This document shows positions 35,194 to 45,611 of a stretch of DNA of 64,000 nucleotides, one piece after another. This DNA comes from Mycobacterium kyogaense (GTDB taxonomy: Bacteria > Actinomycetota > Actinomycetes > Mycobacteriales > Mycobacteriaceae): contig NZ_QJUA01000005.1 of assembly GCF_003254575.1 (NCBI RefSeq), positions 62,001-126,000 of the forward strand, in the 5' to 3' direction. The number at the start of each line of letters is the position of its first letter. Positions within the stretch are counted from its first letter, which is position 1. The notes beneath the pieces were generated by a model. That model had not been told where the DNA came from and searched no databases. It saw only the letters and a program-made list of their open reading frames with translations. The position numbers and the translations under genes are program-made.

Positions 35194-35777
35194 TCGCCTC
35201 GGTCCGCGGCGAGGTCCTCGACATCGCGCTCGATCACGTGGTGATCGAGGCCGCCGGGGTGGGCTACAAGGTGATGGCCACCCCGTCGACGTTGGCGACG
35301 TTGCGGCGCGGCACCGAGGCGCGGCTGATCACCGCGATGATCGTGCGCGAAGACTCCCAGACCCTCTACGGCTTCGGCGACTCCGATGCCCGGGACCTCT
35401 TCCTGACACTGCTCGGGGTGTCCGGTATCGGGCCGAGCATCGCGTTGGGTGCGCTGGCGATGTACGACGGCCCGACCCTGCGGGCGGCCATCGGCGACGG
35501 CGACGTGACCGCACTCGTCCGAATCCCCAAGGTGGGCAAGAAGACTGCTGAGCTGCTGGTGCTCACGCTGCGGGACAAGGTGGGTGTGTCGTCCTCGTCC
35601 GGACTCACCGCTGCCGGCGGACACGGCATCCGCGGGCCCGTCGTCGAGGCGCTCGTCGGGCTCGGCTTCGCGCAGAAGCAGGCCGAGGAGGCCACCGACA
35701 AGGTGCTCGCCAACGATCCTGAGGCCACCACCTCCGGTGCTCTGCGCGCGGCGTTGTCGATGCTGGGGAAGAAGTGA
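35190..35777 (+). CDS. ruvA: Holliday junction branch migration protein RuvA
   Basis: 195 residues. N-terminal OB fold ([28 protein letters not shown]), central helix-hairpin-helix pair ([16 protein letters not shown] and [19 protein letters not shown]) and C-terminal RuvB-binding domain ([17 protein letters not shown]). It binds the four-way junction as a tetramer and docks RuvB. Overlaps both neighbours. Confidence 0.96.
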   Translation: MIASVRGEVLDIALDHVVIEAAGVGYKVMATPSTLATLRRGTEARLITAMIVREDSQTLYGFGDSDARDLFLTLLGVSGIGPSIALGALAMYDGPTLRAAIGDGDVTALVRIPKVGKKTAELLVLTLRDKVGVSSSSGLTAAGGHGIRGPVVEALVGLGFAQKQAEEATDKVLANDPEATTSGALRAALSMLGKK

Positions 35778-36853
35778 TGGGCCGGTTCAGCGGAGATCAG
35801 GACGGCTCGCTCGACGACGCTGACGAGCGGGACGTGTCGCCGGCGCTGACGGTCGGCGAGGGCGATATCGACGCGAGTCTGCGGCCGCGCTCGCTCGGCG
35901 AGTTCATCGGCCAGCCGCGGGTGCGCGAGCAGCTGCAGCTGGTCCTCGAGGGTGCGAAGAACCGCGGCGGCACGCCCGACCACATCCTGCTGTCCGGGCC
36001 ACCCGGTCTGGGTAAGACGTCGCTGGCCATGATCATCGCGGCCGAGTTGGGTTCGTCGCTGCGCCTCACGTCGGGTCCGGCGCTCGAGCGCGCGGGCGAC
36101 CTGGCGGCGATGCTGTCCAATCTCGTCGAGCACGACGTCTTGTTCATCGACGAGATCCACCGGATCGCCCGGCCGGCCGAGGAAATGCTCTACCTCGCGA
36201 TGGAGGATTTCCGCGTCGACGTGGTCGTCGGCAAAGGTCCTGGCGCCACGTCGATTCCGTTGGAGGTGGCGCCGTTCACCCTCGTCGGCGCCACCACCCG
36301 CTCCGGCGCGTTGACCGGGCCGCTGCGTGACCGGTTCGGTTTCACCGCGCACATGGATTTCTACGAGCCGGCCGAACTGGAGCGGGTGCTGGCCCGCTCG
36401 GCCGGCATCCTCGGCATCGAGCTGGGTGTCGAAGCCGGCGCCGAGATCGCCCGCCGGTCCCGTGGCACGCCGCGCATCGCCAACCGGCTGTTGCGGCGGG
36501 TCCGCGATTACGCCGAAGTCCGGGCCGACGGCGTCATCACTCGCGATATCGCCAAATACGCGCTGGAGGTCTACGACGTCGACGAGCTCGGCCTGGATCG
36601 TCTGGATCGGGCCGTGCTGACGGCGCTGACCAAGAGTTTCGGAGGCGGGCCGGTCGGCGTGTCGACTCTCGCGGTCGCGGTGGGGGAGGAAGCTACCACC
36701 GTGGAAGAAGTGTGTGAGCCGTTCCTGGTGCGGGCGGGCATGATCGCCCGCACCCCGCGCGGCCGGGTCGCGACCCGGCTGGCGTGGACCCATCTGGGTC
36801 TGACGCCGCCCAACGGAGCGGGCGCGCTGGGCCAGACGGGATTGTTCGAATGA
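35777..36853 (+). CDS. ruvB: Holliday junction helicase RuvB
   Basis: 358 residues from ATG 35777; the GTG one codon earlier is equally possible. AAA+ ATPase with Walker [10 protein letters not shown] (~74-82), Walker B LFIDEIHR, sensor 1 [19 protein letters not shown] and a C-terminal winged helix ([37 protein letters not shown]). It is the motor that drives branch migration. The final codon overlaps the start of the DUF1304 gene. Confidence 0.96.
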   Translation: MGRFSGDQDGSLDDADERDVSPALTVGEGDIDASLRPRSLGEFIGQPRVREQLQLVLEGAKNRGGTPDHILLSGPPGLGKTSLAMIIAAELGSSLRLTSGPALERAGDLAAMLSNLVEHDVLFIDEIHRIARPAEEMLYLAMEDFRVDVVVGKGPGATSIPLEVAPFTLVGATTRSGALTGPLRDRFGFTAHMDFYEPAELERVLARSAGILGIELGVEAGAEIARRSRGTPRIANRLLRRVRDYAEVRADGVITRDIAKYALEVYDVDELGLDRLDRAVLTALTKSFGGGPVGVSTLAVAVGEEATTVEEVCEPFLVRAGMIARTPRGRVATRLAWTHLGLTPPNGAGALGQTGLFE

Positions 36854-37236
36854 CCGCCGCCGCGCTGGTCGTCGCGGCGCTCGCTGCGATCCTGCACGTC
36901 TACATCTTCGTGATGGAGTCCGTGACCTGGACGTCGCCCCGCACGCGAGCGGTGTTCAGGATGAGCGAGGAGGAGGCCCAGACCACGCGTCTGTTGGCGC
37001 TGAATCAGGGCTACTACAACCTGTTCCTCGCGATCGCGACGGGCGCGGGCATCGTCGCGACGGCCGCCGGCGCCGACGCCGTGGGTGCTGCGCTGCTCTA
37101 TGCCGGGCTGGGGTCGATGCTCGCCGCGGCGGTCGTGCTGGTCGTCTCCGCGCGGGACAAGGCCCGCGCCGCGGTGATGCAGGGGACGTTGCCGCTGGTC
37201 GCGATCGTGCTCCTGCTGCTGGCCTCAACCCTGTAA
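36850..37236 (+). CDS. DUF1304 family membrane protein
   Basis: 128 residues from ATG 36850, overlapping the ruvB stop by four bases. Four hydrophobic helices. The DUF1304 core is [22 protein letters not shown] and [17 protein letters not shown]. Function is unknown. Coupling to ruvB suggests it is transcribed with the SOS operon, although a repair role is not implied by its sequence. Confidence 0.82.
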   Translation: MTAAALVVAALAAILHVYIFVMESVTWTSPRTRAVFRMSEEEAQTTRLLALNQGYYNLFLAIATGAGIVATAAGADAVGAALLYAGLGSMLAAAVVLVVSARDKARAAVMQGTLPLVAIVLLLLASTL

Positions 37237-37254
37237 CGATCGATTCCCCCCTCG

Positions 37255-37279
37255 GTTATCGCCGGTGGGGCGGGGGTAC
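37255..37279 (+). promoter_or_regulatory. Candidate SigF-type promoter
   Basis: GTTA (37255-37258), 15 bases, GGGTAC (37274-37279). This approximates the mycobacterial SigF consensus GTTT-N15-17-GGGTAT with one mismatch in each element. It lies 38 bp upstream of the membrane-protein start at 37317. Confidence 0.4.
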
Positions 37280-37316
37280 TCCTGTGTGCACGTCGGGCAC
37301 GTCACAAGGAGGCATC

Positions 37317-38000
37317 ATGATCGACACTCAGCGCCCAGACCGACCTCGCGGCGGTCGGATGACCATTCCCCGCAGCCGCGGCGCCGCCAGCGGCTTACTG
37401 CTCGTCCTGCTCGGCCTGTGGGGGGCGCTCGTCCCGTTCATCGGGCCGAACTTCGACTTCGCCTTCACCCCCGATCAGGCGTGGACCTGGACCACCGGCC
37501 GGGGCTGGCTGGAGGTGCTGCCCGGCATCGTCACGGTGCTCGGCGGTCTCGTCCTGCTCACCTCGCGTAACCGCGCGACCGCAGTGCTCGGTAGCTGGCT
37601 GAGTGTGGCCGGCGGGGCGTGGTTCGTGATCGGCCGGGCCTTGGCGGGCCCGCTCGGGCTCGGCGACGCCGGCGCCCCGGTCGCCGATACCGAGACCAAG
37701 CGGGTCTGGCTCGACCTGACCTACTTCTACGGGCTCGGCGCGGTGATCATCTTCCTCGGCGCGCTGGCGCTGGGCAGGGTCTCCGTGCGTAGTGTGCGTG
37801 ACGTCGAATACGCGAACCGCCCCGCCGCCGTCGATGCCCCCACCCACACCGGCCCCGTCCCGGTGACCGATCGAACGGCGACCGCCCCGGTGAGCGCGCA
37901 GCCCACCGAGGTGGTCGGTCCGCAGGAGCGGGCACCGCGGCGCGGTCTGCGCGGCCGCCTGTTCGGCGGCCGGCGCGACCGCAACCTGGTGCACCACTGA
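37317..38000 (+). CDS. Actinobacterial four-helix membrane protein of unknown function
   Basis: 227 residues from ATG 37317, preceded by AAGGAGG. Four hydrophobic segments at about residues 22-40, 63-80, 88-110 and 140-160. The third is followed by GRALAGPLGLGDAG. The C-terminal ~60 residues are hydrophilic and Pro/Thr/Arg-rich, ending in a basic RRGLRGRLFGGRRDR stretch, probably cytoplasmic. I do not recognise a characterised family. Its own SigF-like promoter suggests stress or stationary-phase expression. The stop is one base from the convergent CAR stop, with no terminator between. Confidence 0.7.
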   Translation: MIDTQRPDRPRGGRMTIPRSRGAASGLLLVLLGLWGALVPFIGPNFDFAFTPDQAWTWTTGRGWLEVLPGIVTVLGGLVLLTSRNRATAVLGSWLSVAGGAWFVIGRALAGPLGLGDAGAPVADTETKRVWLDLTYFYGLGAVIIFLGALALGRVSVRSVRDVEYANRPAAVDAPTHTGPVPVTDRTATAPVSAQPTEVVGPQERAPRRGLRGRLFGGRRDRNLVHH

Positions 38001-38001
38001 T

Positions 38002-41000
38002 CTACAGCAGGCCCAGCAACTCCAGATTGCTGACGTACTGGACGATCACCGCGGGAGTGATGTGCGGGATGTCCTTGTCGGGCCCGATCTTGGCCTCCTG
38101 CACCGCCGTCCGGAACCGGTCGGTGGGTGCGATGGAGCCCGGGATCGGGATTTCCGGCCGCTGGTAGTTGTGCAGCAGCGGCAGCAACGATGCTTGCCGT
38201 TTGCGGTCGGGCAGCGCGTTGATCGCGGCGGTGAACCGGGCGAGCCAGGTGGCGTAGTCGCCCACCCGGTGCACCGGATAGCCGGCCTCGATCAACCAGT
38301 CGACGAACTCGTCGAGCCCGATGCCGTCGTCGTACGGATTCATCACGTGGTAGGTCTCGAAGCCGCTGTCCGACTCGCGTGCCACGGCCGCGCCCAGTGT
38401 CGAGATCGCCTCGGCGATGAACTCGACCGGCAGCCCGTCGTAGTGGGCGCGTGGCCGCTGACCATCGGCGCCGAGTTGGTAGAACGACTCCGGCGCCACC
38501 CCGGTTGCGACGAGGCTGAAGATCAGCCGGGTGAACATGTCGGGAAGGTTCAGCTGGCCGGCGTAGGTGGTGTCGGCCAGGATCATGTCGCACCGGAACA
38601 CCGAGACCGGTAGGCCGCACAGGTCGTGCGCCTCGCGCAGCAGGACTTCACCGGCCCACTTGCTGTTGCCGTAACCGTTGGCGTAGCTCTCGTCGATCTG
38701 GCGCACCGCGCTGATCTGGCGGATGTCGCCGTCCTCGACGAACTTGCCCGGTTCGATCCCCGCGCCGACCCCGATCGTCGACACGTAGGCGAACGGCTTC
38801 TGCCGTGTCGTCAGGGCGAGCCGGATCAATTCGGCGGTGCCGACGGCGTTGGGGCCGAACAGCTCGCTGTAGGGCAGGACGTGGTTGACCAGCGCGGCAG
38901 GATCGACGATCAGGTCGACGGTGTCGGCCAGACGCTGCCAGACCTGCGGATCCAGGCCGAGATCAGCTTCGCCTTTGTCGCCGGCGAGCACCTCGAGATG
39001 ATCGGCGGCCAGCGCGCGGTAGTGCTCCAGAAGCCGCTCGTCGCCGCTGTCGAATGTCGCGTCGAGGCGGGCCCGTGCGGCGTCGTCATCCCTGGCGCGG
39101 ACCAGGCAGATGACCTTGCCGTCGACGAGGTCCATCCGCTCCAGCCAGTCGAGAGCCAGATAGCGGCCCAGGAATCCTGTCGCGCCGGTGAGCAGCACGG
39201 TGCGAACCTCAGCGCTCGGTCCCGGCAACGCGGTTGCCGCAGAAAGGGTTTCGGCGTCGATGAATTTGTCGAGCGTCAGATCGCTGGCGCGGGCCTCGGT
39301 GGCACCCGCGCCGTGGACGGCGGTGAAGGTGGGCCGCTTCGCGCCCGGCTGTCGCTGGGCCTCGATGTAGGCGGCCAGAGATGCCAGATCAGTGGCGGGG
39401 CTGACGATCACCCCGACGGGCACCTCGACGTCGAAGATGTCGCGCAGCAGGTTGCCGAATGTCAACGCCGACAACGAGTCTCCGCCCAGATCCGTGAAGT
39501 GGGCGTCGGGTTGCACGTCGGTGGCCGCAGTGCCGAGCAGGGCGGCCGCGGCGCGGCCGACGGTCTCGAGCACGGGCCGGTTCGCACCCTCGGCGCGCAG
39601 CGTCCGCATCTCCTCGGCCTGGCCGTCTGCCAGTTCGGCGTACAGCGCCTCGAGTCGATCGCCGTAATGTTCCTTGAGCCGGGGCCGGGCCAGTTTCCGG
39701 ATACCGGTGAGCAGGCCGTTCTCCAGCGTGAACGGTGTCTCCTCGACCAGGAAGTCACGCGGGATCTCGTAGGACTGCAGGCCGGCGGCGCGGGCGACGT
39801 CCTGCAGTGACTCGGCGATCAGCGCCTTCGCGTCGTCGCGGGCCAGCACCTCCTCGGTCGGCACGACGACCGCGAGAAGATAGGACCGGGCGCTGTTGCC
39901 GTACACATAGATCTGGCGGATCAGTGGGCTGTCGCCGAACACCGCTTCCAGCTTGGACACGGCCACGAACTCGCCCTGCGAGAGCTTCTGCACGTTGTTG
40001 CGACGATCGAGGTAGACGACCTGGTCGGGCCCGATTTCGGCGACCACGTCTCCGGTCCGGTAGTAGCCGTCGGGATCGAACATCTCGGCGGTGATCTCGG
40101 GTCGCTTGTAGTAGCCGGGGAACAGGGTCTCGGACTTGACCAGAAGCTCACCGCGCGGATGCGGGCGGTCGGTGGTGAAGTAGCCCAGATCCGGGACGTC
40201 GACGAGCTTGTAGTCGATCACCGGCGGACGCTGGATCTGCCCGTCGACGAACACCGCGCCGGCTTCGGTGGAGCCATAGCCGTCGGTGAGGTGGATGTCG
40301 ATGAGGTCTTCGACGAAGGACCGCATCTCCGGTGACAGCGGCGCCGAGCCCGACATCGCCATCACGTGGCGGCCGCCCAGAAGACTCTGCCGGAGGTCGG
40401 CGTACACGTCGGCGAGATCGTCCGGCCGACGGTCGACTTCCTTGGCCACCTCGGCGGCGATGGTGTCCCAGATGCGCGGGACGAAGGTCAGCTGTGTCGG
40501 CCGGACCAGCGCCAGATCGTCGAGAAAGGTCGAAAGATCGCTGCGCGCAGCGAAATACGCGGTCCCGCCGGCACCCAGGGTGCCGTAGAGAAGGCCGCGC
40601 CCCATCATGTGGCTCATCGGCATGAAGTTCAACGTGATCGACGGCGTGGTCTGCTCGCCGCCCCATGCCGAGCGGCCGGACCGGCGCCAGGCGTTGGTGA
40701 TGAGACGCTCCGGGTACATGGCGCCCTTAGGTGCGCCGGTGCTGCCGGAGGTGTAGATCAGCAGCAGCAGCGGATCGTCGTCGGGTGAGGTGAACGGCTG
40801 TGCCGCAGGCAATGTCGCGCCGTGGGCGAGCACCTCGGACAGCGTGACGATCTCGATCGAGCGGCCGGCGTCGGCGAGGCGGGCGCGCGCGTCGGCGATG
40901 GCGTCGCGGTGGTCGTCGACCTCGCCGCGATAGTCGAAGACGATGAGGCGGCCCACCGACTGGGCGTCTGCAATCAGTTCCACCGCATCGGTGAGATGGT

Positions 41001-41496
41001 CGACGGACGCGGCGAACACCACCGGCTCGGTCTCGGCGACGATCGGCCGCAGGGTGGCCGCCGGGGCGCTGGTCTGCAGCGGCACTGACACCGCGCCCCG
41101 CAGCACCAGAGTCGTGTCGATCACGGTGTAGTCCACGCTGGTGAAGCCCAGGATCGCGACGCGGTCACCGGGGTCCACGTCGGTGAGCGCGTTGAGCAGA
41201 TGGTGGATGCGAGTCGACAGCTCGCCGTAGGTGATGGTGTCGAAGTGGGGGAGGAGCTGGGCCTCGGTGCGCCCGGTCTGCGGGTCGGCGACCAGCCGGA
41301 TGGCACGCTGGCCGAGAGCGGGCCGGTCGGCGTAGCCGTCGAGCACGGTGGCGATGATCTCCGGCAGGCGCAGCTGCGGGTCTTCGATGGCCTCGGCGAT
41401 GGCCTCGTCCGGGAGGGCCGCGGCGAACTGGGGATCGGTGGCGCTCAGATCGTCGATGCGGTGGGCGAGTCGTTCTTCTCGGGTATCAGTCGGCAT
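38002..41496 (-). CDS. car: Carboxylic acid reductase (adenylation-carrier-reductase, FadD9-type)
   Basis: 1164 residues, full length. Adenylation domain (1-~640) with [20 protein letters not shown] and DGYGSTEAG; the carrier domain has its phosphopantetheine serine in [13 protein letters not shown] (~672). The thioester reductase domain (~745-1164) has the NAD(P)H motif [20 protein letters not shown] and an SDR-type tyrosine region near [14 protein letters not shown]. It reduces fatty or aromatic acids to aldehydes using ATP and NADPH. It needs a phosphopantetheinyl transferase from elsewhere in the genome. The start is ATG with AAGGA seven bases upstream. It lies downstream of gabT on the same strand, separated by a hairpin. 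Confidence 0.95.
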   Translation of the reverse strand: MPTDTREERLAHRIDDLSATDPQFAAALPDEAIAEAIEDPQLRLPEIIATVLDGYADRPALGQRAIRLVADPQTGRTEAQLLPHFDTITYGELSTRIHHLLNALTDVDPGDRVAILGFTSVDYTVIDTTLVLRGAVSVPLQTSAPAATLRPIVAETEPVVFAASVDHLTDAVELIADAQSVGRLIVFDYRGEVDDHRDAIADARARLADAGRSIEIVTLSEVLAHGATLPAAQPFTSPDDDPLLLLIYTSGSTGAPKGAMYPERLITNAWRRSGRSAWGGEQTTPSITLNFMPMSHMMGRGLLYGTLGAGGTAYFAARSDLSTFLDDLALVRPTQLTFVPRIWDTIAAEVAKEVDRRPDDLADVYADLRQSLLGGRHVMAMSGSAPLSPEMRSFVEDLIDIHLTDGYGSTEAGAVFVDGQIQRPPVIDYKLVDVPDLGYFTTDRPHPRGELLVKSETLFPGYYKRPEITAEMFDPDGYYRTGDVVAEIGPDQVVYLDRRNNVQKLSQGEFVAVSKLEAVFGDSPLIRQIYVYGNSARSYLLAVVVPTEEVLARDDAKALIAESLQDVARAAGLQSYEIPRDFLVEETPFTLENGLLTGIRKLARPRLKEHYGDRLEALYAELADGQAEEMRTLRAEGANRPVLETVGRAAAALLGTAATDVQPDAHFTDLGGDSLSALTFGNLLRDIFDVEVPVGVIVSPATDLASLAAYIEAQRQPGAKRPTFTAVHGAGATEARASDLTLDKFIDAETLSAATALPGPSAEVRTVLLTGATGFLGRYLALDWLERMDLVDGKVICLVRARDDDAARARLDATFDSGDERLLEHYRALAADHLEVLAGDKGEADLGLDPQVWQRLADTVDLIVDPAALVNHVLPYSELFGPNAVGTAELIRLALTTRQKPFAYVSTIGVGAGIEPGKFVEDGDIRQISAVRQIDESYANGYGNSKWAGEVLLREAHDLCGLPVSVFRCDMILADTTYAGQLNLPDMFTRLIFSLVATGVAPESFYQLGADGQRPRAHYDGLPVEFIAEAISTLGAAVARESDSGFETYHVMNPYDDGIGLDEFVDWLIEAGYPVHRVGDYATWLARFTAAINALPDRKRQASLLPLLHNYQRPEIPIPGSIAPTDRFRTAVQEAKIGPDKDIPHITPAVIVQYVSNLELLGLL

Positions 41497-41560
41497 CAGT
41501 AATCCTTCGAAAGCAAAGTGGTCGGTCAGGCGCGAATCGCGCGCCCATCAGAAAACTACG

Positions 41561-41573
41561 TTAGTAAAACTAA
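41561..41573 (-). promoter_or_regulatory. Palindrome in the CAR promoter region
   Basis: TTAGT-AAA-ACTAA is a perfect inverted repeat in an A+T-rich pocket 65 bp upstream of the CAR start. It is the size and style of a TetR-family operator. No regulator gene is adjacent, so the protein is unknown. Confidence 0.35.
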
Positions 41574-41646
41574 GCGTATTCCGAGGATTGGCCTTCTGGA
41601 CCTGTCAGGTTGCTGTGAATTGCCGCAGCAGGCTGCGAACAGCACA

Positions 41647-41687
41647 CCGCCCCAGCTGGAACGTGGTGCACGTCACAGCTGGGGCGG
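41647..41687 (-). terminator. Hairpin downstream of gabT
   Basis: CCGCCCCAGCTG ... CAGCTGGGGCGG, a perfect 12-bp stem with a 17-base loop, 26 bp beyond the gabT stop and 151 bp before CAR. It probably ends gabT transcription and isolates CAR. Confidence 0.65.
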
Positions 41688-41713
41688 TTCGAACTGTTAG
41701 CCAGTGAACGGGA

Positions 41714-43057
41714 TCACATGTCGCGCAGGAGCAACTCGAGTACGTCGAGGGCTTCGTTGAGTAGCTCGTCGCTGATGGTCAGTGGCGGCAGGAAGCGCAG
41801 CACATTGCCGAAGGTGCCGCACGTGAGCACGATGACGCCGGCCTGGTGTGCTGCGGTGCTCAGCTTCTTGGTCAGCTCGGCGTCGGGTTCCAGCGTGCCC
41901 GACTTCACCAGCTCGACCGCGATCATCGCGCCGCGCCCGCGCACGTCGCCGATGCGATCGTCCTCGGCCTGGAGCCGGCCGAGCCGGTCCTTCATCAAGA
42001 CTTCGATCTCCCGGGCGCGCGCCACGAGGTCGTCGTCCTCGATCGTCGCGATCGTGGCCAGCGCCGCCGCGCAGGCGACGGGGTTGCCGCCGTAAGTGCC
42101 GCCCAGGCCGCCGACGTGGGGGGCGTCCATGATCTCGGTGCGTCCCGTCACCGCGGACAGCGGCATGCCGCCCGCGATGCCCTTCGCGGTCACGATCAGG
42201 TCGGGCACGATGCCTTCGTGCTCGCAGGCGAACATCGCACCGGTGCGCGCGAAGCCCGTCTGCACCTCGTCGGCGATGAACACCACGCCGTTGTCCCGGC
42301 ACCACTGCAGAAGCGTGGGCAGGAACCCTTCGGCGGGCACGATGAAACCGCCCTCGCCCTGAATGGGCTCGATGATGACCGCGGCCAGGTTGGCGGCGCC
42401 GACCTGCTTGTCCATCATCGTGATGGCCCGGCGGGCGGCGAGCTCACCGTCGGTCGCGAGCTCCTTGCCGCCGAACTCCGCGTCGCGGAACGGATAGGAC
42501 AGCGGAGCGCGGTAGATCTCCGGGGCGAACGGGCCGAACCCGTGCTTGTACGGCATCGACTTCGCGGTCAGCGCCATCGTGAGGTTGGTCCGGCCGTGGT
42601 AGGCGTGGTCGAACGACACGACCGCCTGCCTGCCGGTGTAGGTGCGAGCGATCTTGATGGCGTTCTCGACGGCCTCTGAGCCCGAGTTGAACAGCGCCGA
42701 GCGCTTGTCGCCGTCGCCGGGGGTGAGCCGGTTCAGCGCCTCGGCCACCGCGACGTACCCCTCGTACGGGGTCACCATGAAACAGGTGTGCGTGAACTGC
42801 GCGGCCTGCTCGCGCACGGCCTCGACCACCCGCGGCGATGCGTTGCCCACGGTGGTGACCGCGATGCCCGAGCCCATGTCGATGAGCCGGTTGCCGTCGA
42901 CGTCTTCGATGATGCCGCCGAATGCACGTGCCGCGTAGACGGGCATGGTGTTCCCGATGCCGTTCGCCACGGCCGCCGTCTTGCGCGCGATCAGCTCCTG
43001 GGAGAGCGGGCCGGGGATGGCGGTGGCGAGGTGGCGGCTCTGTTCGAGAGCGCTCAA
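41714..43057 (-). CDS. gabT: 4-aminobutyrate aminotransferase
   Basis: 447 residues from TTG 43057, which has AGGAGG eight bases upstream; the longer open frame (to 43384) lacks any start signal. Class III PLP aminotransferase: NSGSEAVENAIKIAR, DHAYHGRTNLTMAL, IIEPIQGEGGF and the PLP-lysine motif VTAKGIAGGMP. It converts GABA and 2-oxoglutarate to succinate semialdehyde and glutamate. That pathway also receives putrescine-derived GABA, so it may connect to the polyamine module at 27-33 kb. The TTG start may limit expression. Confidence 0.9.
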   Translation of the reverse strand: MSALEQSRHLATAIPGPLSQELIARKTAAVANGIGNTMPVYAARAFGGIIEDVDGNRLIDMGSGIAVTTVGNASPRVVEAVREQAAQFTHTCFMVTPYEGYVAVAEALNRLTPGDGDKRSALFNSGSEAVENAIKIARTYTGRQAVVSFDHAYHGRTNLTMALTAKSMPYKHGFGPFAPEIYRAPLSYPFRDAEFGGKELATDGELAARRAITMMDKQVGAANLAAVIIEPIQGEGGFIVPAEGFLPTLLQWCRDNGVVFIADEVQTGFARTGAMFACEHEGIVPDLIVTAKGIAGGMPLSAVTGRTEIMDAPHVGGLGGTYGGNPVACAAALATIATIEDDDLVARAREIEVLMKDRLGRLQAEDDRIGDVRGRGAMIAVELVKSGTLEPDAELTKKLSTAAHQAGVIVLTCGTFGNVLRFLPPLTISDELLNEALDVLELLLRDM

Positions 43058-43334
43058 CTCAGGTACCTCCTGATTACGTGGGGCCGTTGACCTCCCGAGC
43101 CTAGTCCGTCCCCCCACCGATCCGTCGAGAACCAGGGGTTGATTCACCGGGTTCGGTGGTCGGCGTCCCTTTCGGCGACGAAATCCGTCGGCAGACGGGG
43201 TCGTCCGGCGGGGGAAGGCAAGCGAGGCGGTCGCAATGGCACACTGGTCAACGAATTCCTTCATGTGTGCGGCCCTCCGATGGAGGGGCTGCCGACAAAA
43301 CAGACCGCAACGAAACAGAAGAGACACTGCTGCC

Positions 43335-43679
43335 ATGGACCTGTTCGTCTTCCTGCCCCTGCTCATCATCATGGGCGCCTTCATGTACTTCGCGTCCCGG
43401 CGTCAGAAGAAGGCGATGCAGGCCACCATCGACCTGCACGAGTCGCTGACGATCGGCGACGAGGTGCACACCACCTCGGGCCTGCGCGGCCGGATCACCG
43501 GTATCACCGACGACGAGGTGCAGCTCGAGATCGCTCCGGGTGTCGTCACCACCTGGATGAAGCTGGCGGTGCGTGATCGCATCACCTCCGACGACGACGA
43601 ACTCGACACAACCGACGAGGACTTCCCGGCCGAGCCCGCCTCCGGTGCCACCGAGCTGACCGAGCGACCCCGAGACTGA
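43335..43679 (+). CDS. yajC: Preprotein translocase accessory protein YajC
   Basis: 114 residues from ATG 43335. One N-terminal membrane helix (FVFLPLLIIMGAFMYFAS) and the YajC domain QKKAMQATIDLHESLTIGDEVHTTSGLRGRITGITDDEVQLEIAPGV, then an acidic tail. It is part of the SecDF-YajC complex that assists protein export using the proton gradient. 277 bp separate it from gabT; the promoter is probably there. Confidence 0.93.
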   Translation: MDLFVFLPLLIIMGAFMYFASRRQKKAMQATIDLHESLTIGDEVHTTSGLRGRITGITDDEVQLEIAPGVVTTWMKLAVRDRITSDDDELDTTDEDFPAEPASGATELTERPRD

Positions 43680-43772
43680 CAGCTGACGCATCAGCAGCGG
43701 CACGTACCCTTTGCGGGTCACTGCGCGCCGTCGCGGTGCACGACGACCTGACCCCGAGGAGTTTGTAGACAC

Positions 43773-45608
43773 GTGGCATCGTCTTCGACGCAGGTGCATG
43801 CTGCCCGCTACCTGGCCCTGTTCCTGGCATTGCTGATCGGTGCCTACCTGCTGGTGTTCCTCACCGGCGACAAGAAGGCCGAGCCCAAGCTCGGTATCGA
43901 CCTGCAGGGCGGTACGCGGGTCACGCTGACTGCTCGCACCCCTGACGGATCACCGCCGTCGCGCGATGCCCTCAATCAGGCGCAGCAGATCATCAGCGCT
44001 CGCGTCGACGGCCTCGGGGTGTCCGGGTCCGAGGTCATCATCGACGGCCAGAACCTGGTGATCACGGTTCCCGGCAACGACACCAGCGAGGCGCGCAACC
44101 TCGGTCAGACCGCGCGGCTCTACATCCGCCCGGTCATCCACGCGATCCCTGCTGCCGGTCAGGGGCAACCCGAGCAGGCGGGACCCGCCGGTGCACCTCC
44201 GGGTGCTCCCGGTGCGCCTCCGGGTGCGGTTCCCGGTCTGCCGCCCGGTGCGGCCGTCCCCGGTCTGCCACCCGGCGCAGGCGGGCCCGCGGGGGGTCCC
44301 GACGCCGACATCCCCGGCCTGCCGCCGCTGGAGCCGCAGGCACCCGCGCCGGCTCCGCAGCCCCGCCCGTTCCCGCAGCAGCCGGCACCGAGCCCGGCTC
44401 CGACGCCGAATCCAGCGCCGAATCCAGCGCCGAATCCGGCACAGCCGACGACCTCGCCCGCTCCGGGTGCGCCGCCCGCACCAGGGGGCAAGAACGTGCC
44501 GCTGGCGCAGCGCATCCAGGACGAGAAGCGGTTGCGGCAGAGCTCCGAGCAGGCCATCCAGATCCTCGCGCTGCAGTTCCAGGCGACGCGCTGCGGTGAC
44601 GACGACGTGCTGGCCGGTAACGACGACCCGAACCTGCCGCTGGTGACCTGCTCGCAGGACGGCAAAGAGGTCTACCTGCTCGACAAGTCGATCATCAGCG
44701 GTGAGGGCATCGCGAACGCCACGTCCGGGCTCGATCAGCAGCGCGGCGAGTACGTCGTCGACGTCGAATTCAAGAGCGACGCCGCCAAGACGTGGGCCGA
44801 TTTCACCGCCGCCAATGTGGGCACGCAGACTGCGTTCACGCTGGACTCTCAGGTGGTCAGCGCGCCCGTCATCAATGAGGCGATTCCCGGCGGACGCACT
44901 CAGATCACCGGCCAGTTCACCGCCGACTCGGCGCGCGAACTCGCCAACGTGCTGAAGTACGGCTCGCTGCCACTGTCCTTCGAGTCGTCGGAGGCCGAGA
45001 CGGTGTCGGCCACCCTGGGCCTGTCGTCGTTGCGTGCCGGGTTGATCGCCGGCGCGGTGGGTCTGGTGGCGGTGCTGCTGTACTCGCTGCTCTACTACCG
45101 GGTGCTCGGCATGTTGGTGGCGCTGTCCCTGATCGCCTCGGGCGCGATGGTGTTCGCGATCCTCGTGCTGTTGGGCAGATACATCGGTTACACGCTGGAC
45201 CTGGCCGGCATCGCCGGTCTGATCATCGGTATCGGCACCACGGCCGACTCGTTCGTGGTGTTCTTCGAACGCATCAAGGACGAGATCCGTGAGGGCAGAT
45301 CGTTCCGGTCGGCGGTGCCACGAGGCTGGTCGCGCGCCCGGAAGACGATCATGTCGGGCAACGCGGTGACGTTCCTGGCCGCGGCGGTGCTGTACTTCCT
45401 GGCCGTCGGGCAGGTGAAGGGCTTCGCGTTCACGCTGGGCCTGACCACGATCCTCGACGTTGTCGTCGTGTTCCTGGTGACGTGGCCGCTGCTGTACTTC
45501 GCGTCCAAGTCGCCGACCATGGCCAAGCCGTCTCTGAACGGGCTGGGAGCTGTTCAGCAGATCGCGCGCGAACGCCGAGCGGCCGCACACGCGGCGGGAC
45601 GGGGATAA
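43773..45608 (+). CDS. secD: Protein translocase subunit SecD
   Basis: 611 residues from GTG 43773. First membrane helix at ~12-30, then [14 protein letters not shown] (SecD signature). The final third has five membrane segments with [24 protein letters not shown] and [23 protein letters not shown]. Between ~125 and ~250 lies a long Pro/Ala/Gly-rich insertion ([24 protein letters not shown]) in the first extracytoplasmic domain, typical of actinobacterial SecD but unusually rich. SecD and SecF pull translocating proteins across the membrane. secF follows after three bases. Confidence 0.94.
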   Translation: MASSSTQVHAARYLALFLALLIGAYLLVFLTGDKKAEPKLGIDLQGGTRVTLTARTPDGSPPSRDALNQAQQIISARVDGLGVSGSEVIIDGQNLVITVPGNDTSEARNLGQTARLYIRPVIHAIPAAGQGQPEQAGPAGAPPGAPGAPPGAVPGLPPGAAVPGLPPGAGGPAGGPDADIPGLPPLEPQAPAPAPQPRPFPQQPAPSPAPTPNPAPNPAPNPAQPTTSPAPGAPPAPGGKNVPLAQRIQDEKRLRQSSEQAIQILALQFQATRCGDDDVLAGNDDPNLPLVTCSQDGKEVYLLDKSIISGEGIANATSGLDQQRGEYVVDVEFKSDAAKTWADFTAANVGTQTAFTLDSQVVSAPVINEAIPGGRTQITGQFTADSARELANVLKYGSLPLSFESSEAETVSATLGLSSLRAGLIAGAVGLVAVLLYSLLYYRVLGMLVALSLIASGAMVFAILVLLGRYIGYTLDLAGIAGLIIGIGTTADSFVVFFERIKDEIREGRSFRSAVPRGWSRARKTIMSGNAVTFLAAAVLYFLAVGQVKGFAFTLGLTTILDVVVVFLVTWPLLYFASKSPTMAKPSLNGLGAVQQIARERRAAAHAAGRG

Positions 45609-45611
45609 CGC

